A DNA stretch of 64,000 nucleotides, taken from the NCBI RefSeq assembly GCF_001638985.1, contig NW_017265188.1, positions 483,024-547,023 of the forward strand, read 5' to 3'. The notes beneath the pieces were generated by a model that saw only the letters and a program-made list of their open reading frames with translations, was not told the DNA's origin and ran no database searches. The stretch comes from Phycomyces blakesleeanus NRRL 1555(-) (lineage: Eukaryota > Mucoromycota > Mucoromycetes > Mucorales > Phycomycetaceae). Below are positions 1 through 14,194 of the stretch, in pieces. Numbering within the stretch: the first letter of the stretch is position 1; every line of letters starts with the position of its first letter. Both the position numbers and the translations under genes were made by a program.

Positions 1-2320
1 GGAGAACACAAGATACTTGTGGTCTTTGTGGCCAAATGATCCCATGTAAAGTTTATCATTATGTCTTTGTTTGTTTGCTTTATTTCTGGTGGTTCCATAC
101 GATACACGCATCGATATATAGATACTTATACACTTGCACTTGCACTTGCACTTGCACTTGAACTTACATACACATACACATATGCATGTGCATATACAAT
201 TATACTTATAGGTATACATATTCATGCACACGCTTATACAAAAGTCACATTGGCCTTCAACTTTACTTGTAAGTCGATAATTGAAGTTACAAATGCGAGG
301 AAACAAAAAAAAATACATGAATACATACATACATGAATGCATAATTACTTTGTTATATACTATCTCGGTGTGTCTGTCTTTGTCTTTGAACCAAAAGGCG
401 CTACATAAAATCGTCTGATGTTTTGCAATGATTTCCAAAAGACAGTAGCAAGGCAAAAAGAAATGGACGATCGAGCGAGGATTATTGAATTGTGGAGGCA
501 TCTGTATTCTATCTATAGTATTTCACAGATGCCTCCTCATACTCCAGGGGATTCCAGAAAGATCGTATGGAAGACGCCACAAATAAATATATCTGGACCC
601 TCTAACTTTCCCATAATATTTTATTGTCCCTTTTTTTGTTTTGTTTTGTTTTGCTTTGGTTTGGTTTGTTTTATGTATATGTATATTATAAATATTAAAG
701 ATCAAAGCCTTATAGTATAAAACTGATGCTTAATAATTCATTTTTTTAAGGTTTCAAGGTACCAAAAAAAAACCTACAGTTTATCAATCTGTGTGAGTTT
801 GACAATCATACCACAATCAAGTCTAGACTAGACTATACTAGACTAGACTAGAGCGACAAACAACTGCCAATTCGTCCAACACAAGCAAAATTAGTGCCTA
901 AACATATAATAGAAAGAGAGAGAGAGAGCGAAAGAATAATCGTTCCTTCTTTTTTGTTTTTGTGTTCTATATAAGGATATACTTGAGTGGCCATATGCAA
1001 CCATGATTTCTGGTTGGTTGACTGTTTTCTTGGCAAGCCTGTCAATTATCTGTGTATAATATAAGCAAATCTATGTGTAGTCTAGTAGGAAGGTGCACTT
1101 TAAGAATGTAATATACTCTTAACGGATATTCAATATCATTTAAGAGTTGCAAAAAAAAAAGAATAGTTATCTTAATGAGCATTTTTTATTATTTTATAAT
1201 ATTTTATCAAGGTTAGTTTAAATAATCGAATTGCATCGAATTGAATCGAATTGAATCGAATTGAATACACATATGTATTTTTAATTGGTTATTTTAGAGA
1301 AATGTATTTATGATGCAATTCCTCTCTATATACATATTTCTGATCGATGTGTTGCTTTCTCTTTGATCGAAAAAAAACACACACATAAATGGTATTAATA
1401 ATACTAGTAGTATGAAAGGAGTATAGATCAATGGACGGTCTATGCGTAAAAGACGACTGGATTTCTATTGGTTCTCGAAAACTAATATATATATATATAT
1501 ATATAAAAAGGAAGGGATTCATTTTAGCTATAAATTTTATTTGATCGAGAAAAAAATGAATATATTATACTAATTTCACTCAAGGCAAAAATAAAGACTA
1601 CAGACTGTGAAGGTGGTTTTATTGTATTTTTCTTGTTTTGTAAAGTATTAGTAATATCATTATAAGATCATTACTTATTATTTTATATTATAATATGTTA
1701 TATAATATCGCTGTATTCTAAAATATACAGAAAGGAACACACGTATAAAGTCTTACCAATAGTGTGGACTCAGCTTTTTCACCTTCCCTCCCCCCTTTCT
1801 TTTTTGTGTATAATGTGTGCCTGTAATTATAGATTATATTCATATTCATATTCATATTCATATACCGATTTGTAAGTGTGTGCTTGTGTGTGCAAATAGT
1901 AAATAGTGAATGGGTGATTAATGAGTTTAGCTATAGAAACACATCTTAAAATTTATATTTTATTTTTAAAAGTTTCCCCGATCATGTCATTAACCGTTCA
2001 TCTTTAAGAATGAGCATTGTTTATTTTTATTTATTTTACAAACTGTGTGAAAAATATGTACAAAAATAATTATATATATAAATATACAAATATAAAAAAA
2101 AAGCTATTTATTTTCTTTTTGGCTGTCAAGATGCACATTCATAATCCCCCCCCCCCCTTTCTTGTTATTTAATTATTAGCATTATTGTCATTATTTATCT
2201 CTCTTTCTCTCTTATTCTTCTCCTCTTCTTCTCCTTGATTTCTTTTTTTTTTCCTTATTATTAAATATCCATATAATTTTATATATAAATTTTTATCCAT
2301 CTTATTCTTGATTTCTTCAA
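1..2320. other. AT-rich spacer, no gene recognised
   Basis: No ORF here has coding character; the short ones read through simple repeats. I see tandem short repeats (TTGCAC-type near 133-160, AATCG/AATTG-type near 1225-1265), a perfect 12-bp stem with a 19-nt loop (arms 494-505 and 525-536), CTAGA-type repeats near 822-851 and a C-tract near 2146-2157. The last few hundred bases should hold the promoter of the velvet gene starting at 2321, but I cannot assign specific sites. Confidence 0.6.
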
Positions 2321-3956
2321 ATGAATTCGTTTGCCTTTTCAAACAATGAAAATTCTAATCCAGATACGATCGATCATTGCCTATGTATAGTTTTTTTTTT
2401 CTTTAAAAAAAAACCCCCTTCAATATTCATGCTTTAAGGCACTTATCTAAAACAAAATATATCAATATTCTCTTTGTAGGTGTCATTCAAAACCCCATCA
2501 GAGCCCGTTCATGTGGATTTGGTGAGAAAGACAGGCGTCCAATTGATCCCCCTCCTATTCTCAGACTTGATGTCCGCGCAGACCAAACTCAAGCAAAAAG
2601 GTACAATATAAATATATATATATATATAAGTAGAAGCTGTTGCCATAGATACATAGCTTATTTATTTATTTCTTGATAAATAAATAAATAAATATTACTT
2701 TACTTTAATTTTGCTCTTTTCACTTACTTAAAAAGGCACATGAAAGCCAAAGAACAACTCTCTTTCTGTTAGTCCAGTGCGAGTTAATGGACGAATACGG
2801 GGTAAAAAGCTGCAATCTTGTATCGATTCCAATATCTCGATCGATATCCAATATACCTTCGATTTCTGATGAGGAGAGCGGAAAGCCCATGTCTGGCCTC
2901 GTACAACTCCAACAGCCTGAACGAGCAAGAAATCTTACTGGAGCAACACATTCAAACGCATATCATCTCAAGGACGACAGAAACACAAAAGGAATCTTCT
3001 TTATCTTTAACGATCTCTCGGTCCGTACAGAAGGCATCTACACCCTTAAATTTACTTTGATTGACTTTTGTCCAAGGTAACAAACCCGATCTTCTTGTTC
3101 ATTTGAAAACAGCCAACAAAATAATAATAATAATAATATGCTTATTGTTGTTTGACGCCATACATACTTTATTCACACACAGAGGGCCACATGGAACACC
3201 AAGTGGGGTACTTAGTGTAGCGTTTTCAGCCCCTTTTACGGTCTATTCACCAAAGAAGGTAAGCTATAGGCTCCATAAGGTTAAAGATAATATATATATA
3301 TATATATATATATTATGGATAAAGCATTAACACCCGATCGATATTTTTCTTTTATTATTATTTTTGATTTGGTTTGATTTGATTTGACTTTACGCCAATT
3401 TTCCTTTCAGTTCCCTGGTATGACAGGTAAATATCCATACTTCTACTCCTACCAATAATAATACTCTATGTATATGTATATGTATATAAAGATAAATAAA
3501 GTAATAGAATGATAGGACTAGCAATCGTAGTCATAGCAACAAAGTACCATTCCCATTACTGTTAAGACTTTCTATTGTTATATTTAAAGTTTATATAATA
3601 CTTAATTATACATACACACATACACACACATATATATATATATACATATATCTTATTATCTTTTTCTGCATCTGTTGTGCCATGTTCGTACGCTTCTAGA
3701 ATCCACCCGTCTTTCCAGGGCATTTGCCAAACAGGGAATACAAATTGCCATAAGAAAAGTCGGACATTCAAAACGTGTGGCTGACGGACATTACGATGCG
3801 GAAGATAAAAACCAGGGCACGAATAGCAGAAAGGAAAGCGACAGCCAGATGGCGGTTGACTTTATCACCGACCCTGTAACATCCACTAATCCTAAAAGAA
3901 ATACCTTTACGCGCATCCCGATCGAGCATGTTCTTTCAGACGACCAAGAATCTTAA
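2321..3956 (+). CDS. Velvet-domain transcription regulator (VelB/VosA-type), 6 exons
   Basis: Exons 2321-2384, 2480-2600, 2747-3076, 3183-3258, 3411-3426 and 3700-3956 join in phase into 287 residues. Family hallmarks seen are RSCGFGEKDRRPIDPPP (about residues 30-46), a central GIFFIFNDLSVRTEG block and FTVYSPKKFPGMTESTRLSR near residues 195-215. Velvet proteins are fungal NF-kB-like DNA-binding regulators that form dimers and couple development, light response and metabolism in the nucleus; that role is family knowledge. Almost the whole protein is the velvet domain, with a short polar C-terminal tail. Exon 5 is only 16 nt and encodes FPGMT in the most conserved motif. The ATG at 2321 is the nearest in-phase start and leaves about 20 residues before the domain. 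A charged insert (about residues 85-115) splits the domain. I cannot decide between VelB, VosA and VelC subfamilies. Confidence 0.9.
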
Positions 3957-5484
3957 ATACAGGACAGGACATAACTGGACAAGCACAAGCACAAGACAAG
4001 ATAAAATTAGACTAGGCAGCAGAGTACAGTACAGTATAGTACAGTACTGGACTGGACTGTATTGGGCTGGACTGGACTGGATCTATCTTATATTGATCTT
4101 TCTCACACAAAACAAAATGTACATACCCAATTTGTTCTTTATTTCATATTACACACACACAAAGACACAAAGACAAAACCGATATCTATCTATATATTTA
4201 TTACTTTTATTTATTTATTTTTTTAAAAAAAAATCCACAATCCATATTTGGCTTTTTTTACATTTTTTTTATTGTAACAATAGGACAAGAACCAAGACCA
4301 AGGGGATGGTAAATGCACAGAACGAGGCACCGGGATAATCTTAAGTTTTGTTACTTTATTCTCTATTTCCCTTTCTTATTCAATGTTACTTTAAGCTATA
4401 ATATGTTACTCTATGCTATGCTATACTATGCTATACTATGTTATGCTATGATATGATATGTCACGTTATTTTTGGTATATATATTTCTCACAATGAATGG
4501 TTCAAATAATGTACGACTTGTAGTTATTTTTAAAACAACAACAAATATACAGCTATAATAATTATAATTACAAGTGTCTTCTATACTGGGACAATTGGGG
4601 TGCATGCGTTTTCTGCAGTATTCTTCTCTCTTTCTCTCTTTCTCTCTTTCTCTCTCTGAGTGTGTGATTTATTTTTGGAATATGATTTTTTGATTTAATC
4701 AAATCTCACTTGTCAAAAGAATAAAAAAAATAAAAAAAGACAGTAAAGAACCCTAACAGACTTGATGGGGCAATACCTCCCCCGTAATTTGGTTCAGTGA
4801 CCAAATATAAGTATACAGAGAAAAAAATGATAATAATCCGAAATGATTTACCCAGAACCCTATAAAGCTAATAGTATTTCTTATTATTGTTATTCCTTAT
4901 TTAATTACTGAATTGGGCTGTGAGCAGTCTGTACATGTCATACCCACAGTTTTTTTTTATTTTAGTCCCATCTCAGGAACATTAAGCTTTTTGGGAAGAC
5001 AATTTGGTCTAGCTTTCATAAATTTTGGCTGTCCATGTATTTTTGGCCTGATCTTAAGATATCATTATGTGCTCATATATATAAAAGGCTGCAACTAGAC
5101 CCTTTTCTCAGCCCAACTCCAGAACCTTTGGCCGAGAGTCTAGAAGAAGAAAGCTCTATAATAGGTGACATGATATTTAATTATCAAAAAAGAAAAAGAA
5201 AAAGACAGATGAGATTCTTCTTTTTGAAAAAAAAAAGTTTCAAGATGTGCGCACAATGTGTAATATAATGAATAACAAATAGGAATTCGTGTAAAAATTC
5301 ATGCTCTATATTCTCTAAAATAAAGTATCATGTACAAGTAAAACCAAAGCACGAGAATCTTTATTTATATATATATTTTACACAGTGTCCCAAAGGTCTG
5401 GCTACACATCTTAGGTATCACATTTTCGTTAGGCTCACACAGAGTTTATAAACAAACACCAGCCCACATACCCATCATACACAC

Positions 5485-5526
<42 letters not shown>

Positions 5527-8059
5527 ATTATTATTTTCTTTTAAGAGCAAAAAATTGGATCAAATTTATTAGGATATCCAACATCTAAAAAATACCTCAA
5601 AGACACACAAGATACGCACAAGAAATTAAGAAGAAGAAGAAGAAGAAACGGTGGATTTCATGGGACCTATGGCAAACACAATCTATCCATTTTATTCAAG
5701 ATATTCCGAATCCAAAGATACTAACTAACCCTATAGATATTTCTATCTTAAAACACAATGACCAAACACAGGAGACCACAAGAGATTTGAAAGAATGTAT
5801 TTCTTATGATCTTATCAAAAAGACAAAAAAAATACACTGCGTCTTCTTATCATTTTCACTACTCCTACTTGTACTCAAATACCAATACCAATACCAATAT
5901 TAATCTATTGAACTTTATTTAAAAATCATACTATATATATGTGTGTGTGTGTTATAAGAATAATCTATATTATTATTGCTACTGCTAGTATTCTTGTTAC
6001 TAGTGCACGGGCCATGCTTATGTAACCATGTGGCTGTATAATGTATAGCATCTCTAGAATATCTTATATCGTATTTCTGTCGTCATAAAGGTACCTTTAT
6101 TACATATTTATTACATTATAGGTATTATTTTCTAGATTTTCGATTTTAAGATAATTATATATATAAATATATGAATATATGCATATACATATATTTTGTA
6201 TAATTGTAGATATCTATATATATTACATATTTCCTGTTATATATAAATATATATATAAAAGAGCTCTCGGTCTTTTCTTTGACTGTGATCCAAGTCAGTT
6301 CAAGAAACCATGGAGAAAGTGATGAATGTCAACCAAAAAGGCTACACAGACGGATCAAATTCTAATTGGTTAACAAAAAGACAGTGTATTGGTAATTCTC
6401 ACGTGATATATTTTTAATCATTTTTATTGGCTGGCTCATCTCATGTCAAGATATAGACCTACTTTTTTTTTTTTTTTAGAAATAAGAAGCAAAATTGACA
6501 CGGTTTCTATTCGCAACAGCATCTCTCTTTATTTACATCTGAACTCATGGTTACAACAGCAACAGAACTTTATAAAAACACTGCATGGGTTATATTATCA
6601 AACGCTGACGAGTTTGTTGATCCATTAAGCTGTAATATCTAGTATATAATTAAATATACAGCATATATATAGATGACCTGGGCTGATCTAACCAAGGAAA
6701 GACCTGTATGATGAGAAGGGAGAGGAGGGGTAGGTGGTTCCGTCGGACATAACAAATCTTTAGGGCTTATTTATGCGCAGCCAACTTGGGTTTATTGCTT
6801 TAAGTTCATCATGATGTCGCGCTATAAGAAAGGATGTTGCAACGTGCCTCTGAAATCAGCAGATTCTGTAATAACCCTTACGTATTTGGCACAAAAAAGA
6901 GAAAGCGTATTGCGAAATCCATGATGAATTTTTGGATGGAGGATGACAAATGCCAAGTGTCTGCAGTAATTTATTTCTCTTTGCTGGCTTACATATGGTA
7001 TGTTGCTTGTCATTCTCTAAAGACATTGTTACTATACCTGGTCATATTGTACATGTGTGTATATCAATATTGACATTTTTTTTTACTGTATGAATAGCTT
7101 GCCACTATGACTGCACTTCTTCTCTATGTTTTCTCACTCCTTCTTTCTATCATTTATACCGTAAAAATCATGACAGTTTGACAGTAGATGTTCCTCTCAA
7201 TGTTTCGGTCAAACCCCTCTTCCCTCTACGCCATTTTCTCTTCTTGGCTTCTTTACTTCTTCTGATGTACACTGCTATATTGTTACTCTAACAATTTTCT
7301 TTTTCTCATGGTTCCAATGGCTCCCTCCACCCAATTTGAGTTTGGATCGTATTATCTTCCAGTAGAAATAAGAAATAAAGAAGAAAAACCTTTTCCTTTT
7401 TTTCCTTTTTTTCTTTTTACAAGCACGTGGTCTCGGGATGCACTCACTTCAATTTGGGCTTCTATCCGCTTATTCCAGGCCTATGCATTTAACCGGATCG
7501 TAGCAAAAATGTCAAATGATTGTACCATACATATATTCAAAAGACGCTGTTACTTCCTGTTAAGCTCTTTCATAACTTGTTTATTTTTAAACACGCTACT
7601 TAAAGACTAGCCTCTCATTATGAATCTTTTATAGTCCTGGTATCAATTAAATATGTACCTATAGCTATATACACAACAGTTTCTTAAACCACGCTTGCAA
7701 TCTTTATGATTCAACTACGACATACTTAAATCTAACTTGCAGTGACACATTTTGGATTGATTTTATGTGGTATAAATGTCCAATTCAGTGGCAAGAAAAT
7801 AAAAAGGGGCAAGGAAGGATTGTTATTGTTTTCTTTCTTAACTACTTGTAAATTTACTGAAATTAGCGATACAAACTACCAAAACACCAGTAGATGAAGT
7901 CCACCTTGCCGATTAGCTGTGAACCAAGTTTCATCTTTTTTTTTGCTGGTCAGCTAGTAAGCCGGAATACAAAGCAGCTATAAAATCCTAGTATTAACCA
8001 AATCTAATCCTCTGCTGAACTGGGCTCCTATCACTGTTCAATATCCTAAAGAAATTTAT
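3957..8059. other. Gene-poor AT-rich spacer
   Basis: No gene is recognised. Short ORFs around 4913-5268, 6834-7073 and 7308-7610 have no family motif and no clear splice partners. A long AT dinucleotide run lies at about 5488-5522. The pieces near 6700-7000 and 7430-7560 are less AT-rich and may be decayed transposon or gene sequence, but no frame stays open. Confidence 0.5.
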
Positions 8060-8475
8060 TTACAGAGTGGATGATTGTATCAGACCAGGGTTAAAATTGT
8101 GACGGGAATTCTCTCATGGTTTGGTATTGTGTTTGCCTGTGTGTGGTAGACAAAATGGATTAGCCCTTTGAAGACTACAAGAACATAAACAAATAAACGT
8201 ATTTGACCAATATGCATACATAGATTTGATAAGAATGAAACCTCTTTTATTTTTTAGTGTCACCAGCAGGGGAAATAATGGGGAATGACCATGAAGAATA
8301 CACTACTACCTGTCATAAGTTCACGTTAGCAGAAGAGTGGTTAAAGGACCAGAACTTTCCAGTAAATGATATGGCAGTTCAATAGTCCCAGACCTCAACT
8401 TCATAGGGAATCTATGGAGAGTATCTTATTGGATTATGAACAGTAATAGTTCTAGTTTCAAAGAAGTAATAAACC
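8060..8475 (+). pseudogene. Decayed Tc1/mariner transposase fragment
   Basis: One frame over about 8284-8391 reads a Tc1-like catalytic-region pattern (GNDHEEYTTTCHKF then LAEEWLKDQNFPVNDMAVQ). After a stop and a one-base shift the next frame continues VPDLNFIGNLWRVSYWIMN, equivalent to the SPDLNPIENLW motif that follows the second catalytic Asp region in DDE transposases of this superfamily. Upstream, ILSWFGIV-like residues near 8110 fit the preceding conserved block, again with stops. This family moves DNA by cut-and-paste at TA sites. No terminal inverted repeats or N-terminal HTH region could be paired, so this is an old, inactive remnant. Confidence 0.75.
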
Positions 8476-11400
8476 ACACACACACTTAGGGAGCCGGGTA
8501 CTTCTCGGCCGACATGGAATAGAATAGTATTTCTAATCAAATTCTATGAAAAAGGGATTTGATGTCAATTCCCAATAGCATAGACCAATATGACGAGGGC
8601 TCTTGATTAAGCAAACATCGTTCTTTTCTTAATATGCTCTCAAACTTGGACTGTTAAGTAAAATTAGACAAATTAGGATGATCATGATGTTTGTTGATAT
8701 GTTGCTATGGATACAGATAAAGAGACGGCGAAGAGAATCTAGCGTAATTTAAATATTTTTAAAGCAACGCATATGACTACGTCATATTTTACCGCTTTTT
8801 TGTCGTTACAGTGACTGCTTTTGGTCTTCGAGTAGTTATTAGTACTCCGACACAGATAAAAAAAAATCAAAAACTATAAAGGTTTGCTTGCTGTTCAAAC
8901 GACCTACGTTTTTTTTCTTTACATATTTTTCGGAATTCTTTTTACCTCATAAGAGACCAAGTCGCTTTTAAGCCGGCAATCTCTTAACTAGAATTATCCA
9001 AGAATAACCGTGGCGTCTTTTTTTATTATAAAGAAATCTACTGCAATATCTTTATTGGTATTTTTCATCAAAAAAAAGCGTTCAAAGTTCAAATTATATA
9101 TAATATAAAATATATACATAATTAAACAAAATGAAAATGAATATATTTATTTATTTATATATATTGATCATTTGCTTTTACTAACCATTACCTCCATTAC
9201 CATTACAATGCAGTTAATCAACTATTCCAAGTTGTCGTTTTCATGTTTGACTTTATTTTGTTTCCTTTTTATCAATAGCAAAGTGGTAGTCAGCCACTAA
9301 ACTTCTTTAATGGTGTATTATTGGCCTCTAACAAATATATATATATATATATATATATAGTGTAGGGTAAGGCAAATACTTGTTCTGAGGACATTGGAAT
9401 TATATTCAGATGCTTCTTTGTTAAAAGTACCAACCTTAGTTTCTTCTTGAAGTAAACTTGTTGGTTGGTTGTGGCCATCTTGTCAAATTATTATTATCAT
9501 TATTTACGAAGAATAGTAGTCTAAAGGTCTGCGATTTAATGATACGTATGGACATCCCAAGATTCCTACGTTACCAAATCTTTGATTAGGAAATAAAGCC
9601 AGTGTGGACACATATATGTATATATATATATATATATATATTAAGAAACAGATTAAAACATGCTGTACGAACATGAAGGGTATCCACAGCAGCATGTGTA
9701 GATTTAGATAGACTTTAGGCCACCCATCAACTATCCAAATTTACACATACTGCTGTGGATCTCCCAACATAAATATATCGATCGTTCAATGTAGTTCTTT
9801 GTGGCTTGCCAAAAGGCTTACATTAAGCAGTATCCTCCTACCAAAAAAATAAAATAAAAATAATAATAATTAAAAGTTAGAAACTGAATGGTATAAAATT
9901 CAGGGCAGCATTCTCAGGTCTGATGAACAAAAATAAAATAAGATTTCGGATACAGTATGAAACATCTTGCTTTAGAAAGTGTAGACAGGACTGTACTTGA
10001 GGTTGAAGGTGTTATAATCACTAATTTTAGGGTAAAGACGATTACCAATATTATTAGTATTAGCATTATCTTTGGCTTGATCCCGTCTAACAAAAAAGAA
10101 AAGAAAAAAGAAGACAAAATTGTACAAAGCGGGCAAATAATGCGTCGATAGAGCCATGGTTTTATTTTTACTCTATTTTATTTTTAATAAATCAAACAAA
10201 AAAAAAGTTTAAAATGAAACTTCAGGGTTGTTGTACAAATGTGATTTTATAGTTTCTAGAATGGACCCTGAATAACAAGGAGTGAGCTGAAAGTTCTGTC
10301 GCAGAATCAGTGTATTGCGAGGCCTAAACAACAGACAAAATGTTTTCCACGTTAATACACTTTATCTTTTAGATAAAGGGTAAATAGTATAGAAAGGCAG
10401 AAAGATATGTATATATTTCCCGGGAATCTTTTTGTCAATATATCGATTAATTTGTTACTGGGATTTGTTTATTTATTTAATAAAGAAACAGCATAGTAAC
10501 CTTTTAGACTTGGCTCGCCCAGTTTTTTTCTATTAAACTGTACTCTTTTAATAAACCGAGACGACATTTTCGATGCTATTATTATGCTTCTGTTGTTGTT
10601 TTTTTCTTATTTGATGACATGGCTAGTAATGAAACTGTATTGACCTTGAGCAGAATTTGAACAGAAAAAAAAACACACTTTGGCGCAATTGATGTGATTG
10701 TCAAATCCTGTTTGCCAAATTTTGTAAAGATTTTGGATCATAATATTCTAGAATGCATGTGTGTGTGTATGTACATAAGTTTGAGTAACAGTTTTGCCTT
10801 TTGACCTGAATTGGTATGAAATGCGTTGGCTACAGCTACCAGTTGGTCGGGGCAGTTCATGACTTGTAGTCCAGGAGAAATCAACTGTGTTATACTGTCT
10901 ACAGATTAATGAATTAAGGAGGGGGGGAAGAGTCCTAGAGTTTCTGGATAGATGTGAAATGCAGGATAGAAAAAAAAGTGCTTCCAGAAGTTCTTGATAA
11001 GAATTTTACCAGAGCTTGAAATTCATCAGTATTTTCCTTCTCATTAATATGTTGGAAGGTTGTTCATCTGAAGTCTCGAATTAAACATAGTATGCACATA
11101 TCAGCGATCACTTTTTGTTTTCTTTAGATGAAATTACGTTGGATCCGCCTTGCTTGATTTATAAAAAGAAAGAAAAAAGTGAGGCTAAATGTGCAAATGA
11201 GTATCATCGTGTTCAGTATCGGTGGGAAAGAAAGTTTATGCAAGATTATTTATTTTAAAATAACTGAGTTCATTATGAGACAATTGACGGGTGTATATTA
11301 TTTATCTTGGCAGTTTATACAGCCCATAAAGAAGATCCTAATCTTGCCAAGGTATATGTTGCTCGGTGAGCACTGCTCACACCAACCAGCAGGACCACAC

Positions 11401-14194
11401 GCATGCTTTGTTGCCATAGCAGAGATCGGTAACTGCATTTGGCGATCTTTTACGCTCCCACCATTGTAAGTTATTTTTCTTTTCTTTTTACATGCAGGAG
11501 AATATAGGCTGTAGAGTAATTAGATCCCTGGTTTAATTTCACGTGCGTGTTCTGGAATTACTCTAGGTGCTGTTTATAGAGTTGGGTTAGGGAAAAAAAA
11601 AGAGAAAAAAAGAAAAAGGCGACTGTAATGGCTTGGATACAGATTGTTGTACTGTGTACTAATTGAAAGGGAGAAGAAGAGAAGGCAGGTGAGGGGGTTG
11701 TTATATATAAATATCTATATTTATATCTATATCTATACAAGTTGACGAACAAAAGGGTGTATATTACATGTTTTACGGCCTAAAATGTTGGTAGTGATCT
11801 CCTTGGTATTCTAAAGGGTAACCAAGGTGTTCCAGTTATTGAAACAGTTGAAAAAAAAAGGCCTCTTTGTTTTCGCATTTCATATCTACCCGGACATTCT
11901 TACTTTTATTTTTATTCATAGACATCCAAGTAAGTACTAACCCGGATTCCCGACTTGGGATTCAAAATCAAAAATCAAATAAGGGAAGGGAATGGAAGTA
12001 AAATACCACTTTCTGTGAATAGCCACATCAACGGCGGATATAGGCCATAAATAAGTATTGTGTATTACGTACCTGGTAATCTGAGTCTTCCAATCGAGAG
12101 CATCGAAGGCTCTTGCGGGGCTTTGCAGACCAAAGGTATATTTATACACACGCACATACATACATACAAGTAAGTACCCGAGATGTAGTTGGAGACCAAG
12201 TAACTGTATATTTGGTTCAGCTTGTAGACTTCCTTTTTTTAGAGAGAGAAAAAAATATTTTTGAAATGTAGGGGTAGAGATGAGCTTGTTTGCTTGTTTG
12301 CTTGCCTGCTTGTCTGCTTGCCTGCTCGCTTGCTTTCTTGTTTTTTTTTGCAGGTGAAAGACCGATCAATGGAACTTATCTGGTGCTCGAGAAATTATGA
12401 ACATGGGGCTGGTGAATCCCGGTTAGTTGGGAGGTGCTTCTTCGATCGCTTGCTGGTGTAACAAATCGGTGATCTTATGCCGAAGAAGATGTCGTTAGTC
12501 ACCTGATACTTGATGTATGTACGTATGTATGTACGTATGTAAGTATGTATATATATGTATACACACTGCAAACATTGTGCAATTTTACTCGATGTTTTGG
12601 TCAAGTCAATAAGTCAAGAGTGTATCGAAAATTGTGTTTTAGAGTTGCATTGAGATGGAACCAACAAATCAAAAGTTATATGTAGATGATGTAGTTCATT
12701 TGAAAGACTATTTATTTTGGGTATTTAAACTAAATACTAATAAAAAAAAAGGCACTAAAATAAGAGAGCTAAGTTTTCCTTGTGCTTCACCAAACCTTCC
12801 AAAGATTTCATCATTATTCGGAAACCATGGAGATAAATAGCTAAAATTAAAGAAATACAATATGATATGATTTGTAATGAATGTTCTGAGAATATACTAT
12901 TTTTCTTCTTGGTATTGTGCTAGTTATACACAAGCATTGATGAGTCCACAGTAATGGTTATGATTATTGCCAGGTTTCAATTCAATTAAGCTACTGATGT
13001 GTTTACAGGAGGCCTGATGATTGAAGCCATTGTATAATTATTACTGTTGGCAACAAATAAACAAACAAAACAAGATTGTATTCATCGTTGTTATCCCCCC
13101 CCCCCCCCCCTCCTCATTATCCTCCTCTTTTCTTTTCCTCTATATCATGGCAAGAGTCTAGCCATTGGGTCATGATGTCTGTCTATTTGATAGCCTAAAA
13201 AAATAACCAATAGAAACATTTGTATGTAATAGCCTTATTTTGTTACTTGAATCTTTATTTATTTTTAATGACTATAAAGAAGAAGCAGAATAAATCAAGA
13301 GCAGGAATGTTCCATCACAGTGTTTTATTATTTATTTACTTTATCTAAACACAAGACTTATTCTGACAAGATTAAGCTGTTGAACCCTGAAAAGAGTTCA
13401 ATAAGCTGATCTTTATTTATCTCTATTTATCTATTTCTTATAGTTAATATCGTCAACTGCACTACTAGGCTATATTAACGGTCTTGTTTAAACTTTGATT
13501 ATATCTTTAACCAATACAGGAAAGAAAGAATAGATATATATATAGATGTAAATATATAGCTGTGGACATTGAGGTAAATGGGTAAAAGTACAGTCAAATG
13601 GTTTAAACTAGATTTTCACTTGATTTCTAAAAAAAACCATTATTCTTATTTTTATTGAATTGTGGAACGATTAATGTAGGCTTTGTGCACCTGTGCCTGT
13701 GCCTGTGCCTGTTCCTGTGCCTGTGCCTTTGTGAGTATGAGTGAGTATGAGTGTGTGTGAGAGTGTATGCTCCTATACAAACAAGGATTGGAGTTACTTG
13801 TAAACCTCCTAATCAATCATTTATTCATTTCATTTCATTTCATTTATTAATTCATTCATTCATTCAATCAGTTAGTCAATCAGTTAGTCAGCTAGTCGGT
13901 CAGTCTTCTTTATCTGTTTCCATACTGATTATTGATACTAATATATGTTTCACTACTTCGTTGTGACGTCTCTTTACGCGAGTTTTGTTATAAGCGAGGG
14001 GATGATGAATTGACTATTATTATTTTTTTGAAAAAAAAAAAAGATCTTGCCTGTTCCCTATTCCGGACTTGTTATTTTTTTAGGGAACTAAAAACCAAAA
14101 TAAAAATAAAGCATTTTGGCCTGACATTTCCCTCCTCTTTGATCCTTTTCTCTCTTTTTTTTTCTTGCTTCTTTCTTTGCTTCTTCTATACTAC
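8476..14194. other. Gene-poor spacer with repeat remnants
   Basis: No intact gene seen. The stretch holds an imperfect inverted repeat (9679-9763), AT microsatellites near 9333-9358 and 9619-9641, CTTG/TTGC tetranucleotide repeats near 12285-12340, a 16-nt C-tract at 13095-13110 and CTGTGC-type hexamer repeats near 13690-13730. Short ORFs such as 11179-11469 and 12655-12840 have no recognisable domain. A stretch near 12085-12135 on the minus strand looks coding-like but I could not extend it through splice sites. Confidence 0.5.
9679..9763. repeat. Imperfect inverted repeat (33-nt arms)
   Basis: Arms 9679-9711 and 9731-9763 are reverse complements at about 28 of 33 positions, around a 19-nt centre. 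Both carry a TCCACAGCAG-type core. It could be a small foldback or MITE remnant. No target duplication is obvious and no gene is nearby. Confidence 0.55.

Noticed and set aside
4913..5268. Two overlapping ORFs with some hydrophobic or acidic character
   Set aside because: There are no family motifs, splice partners or start context; both end in A-rich repeat sequence.
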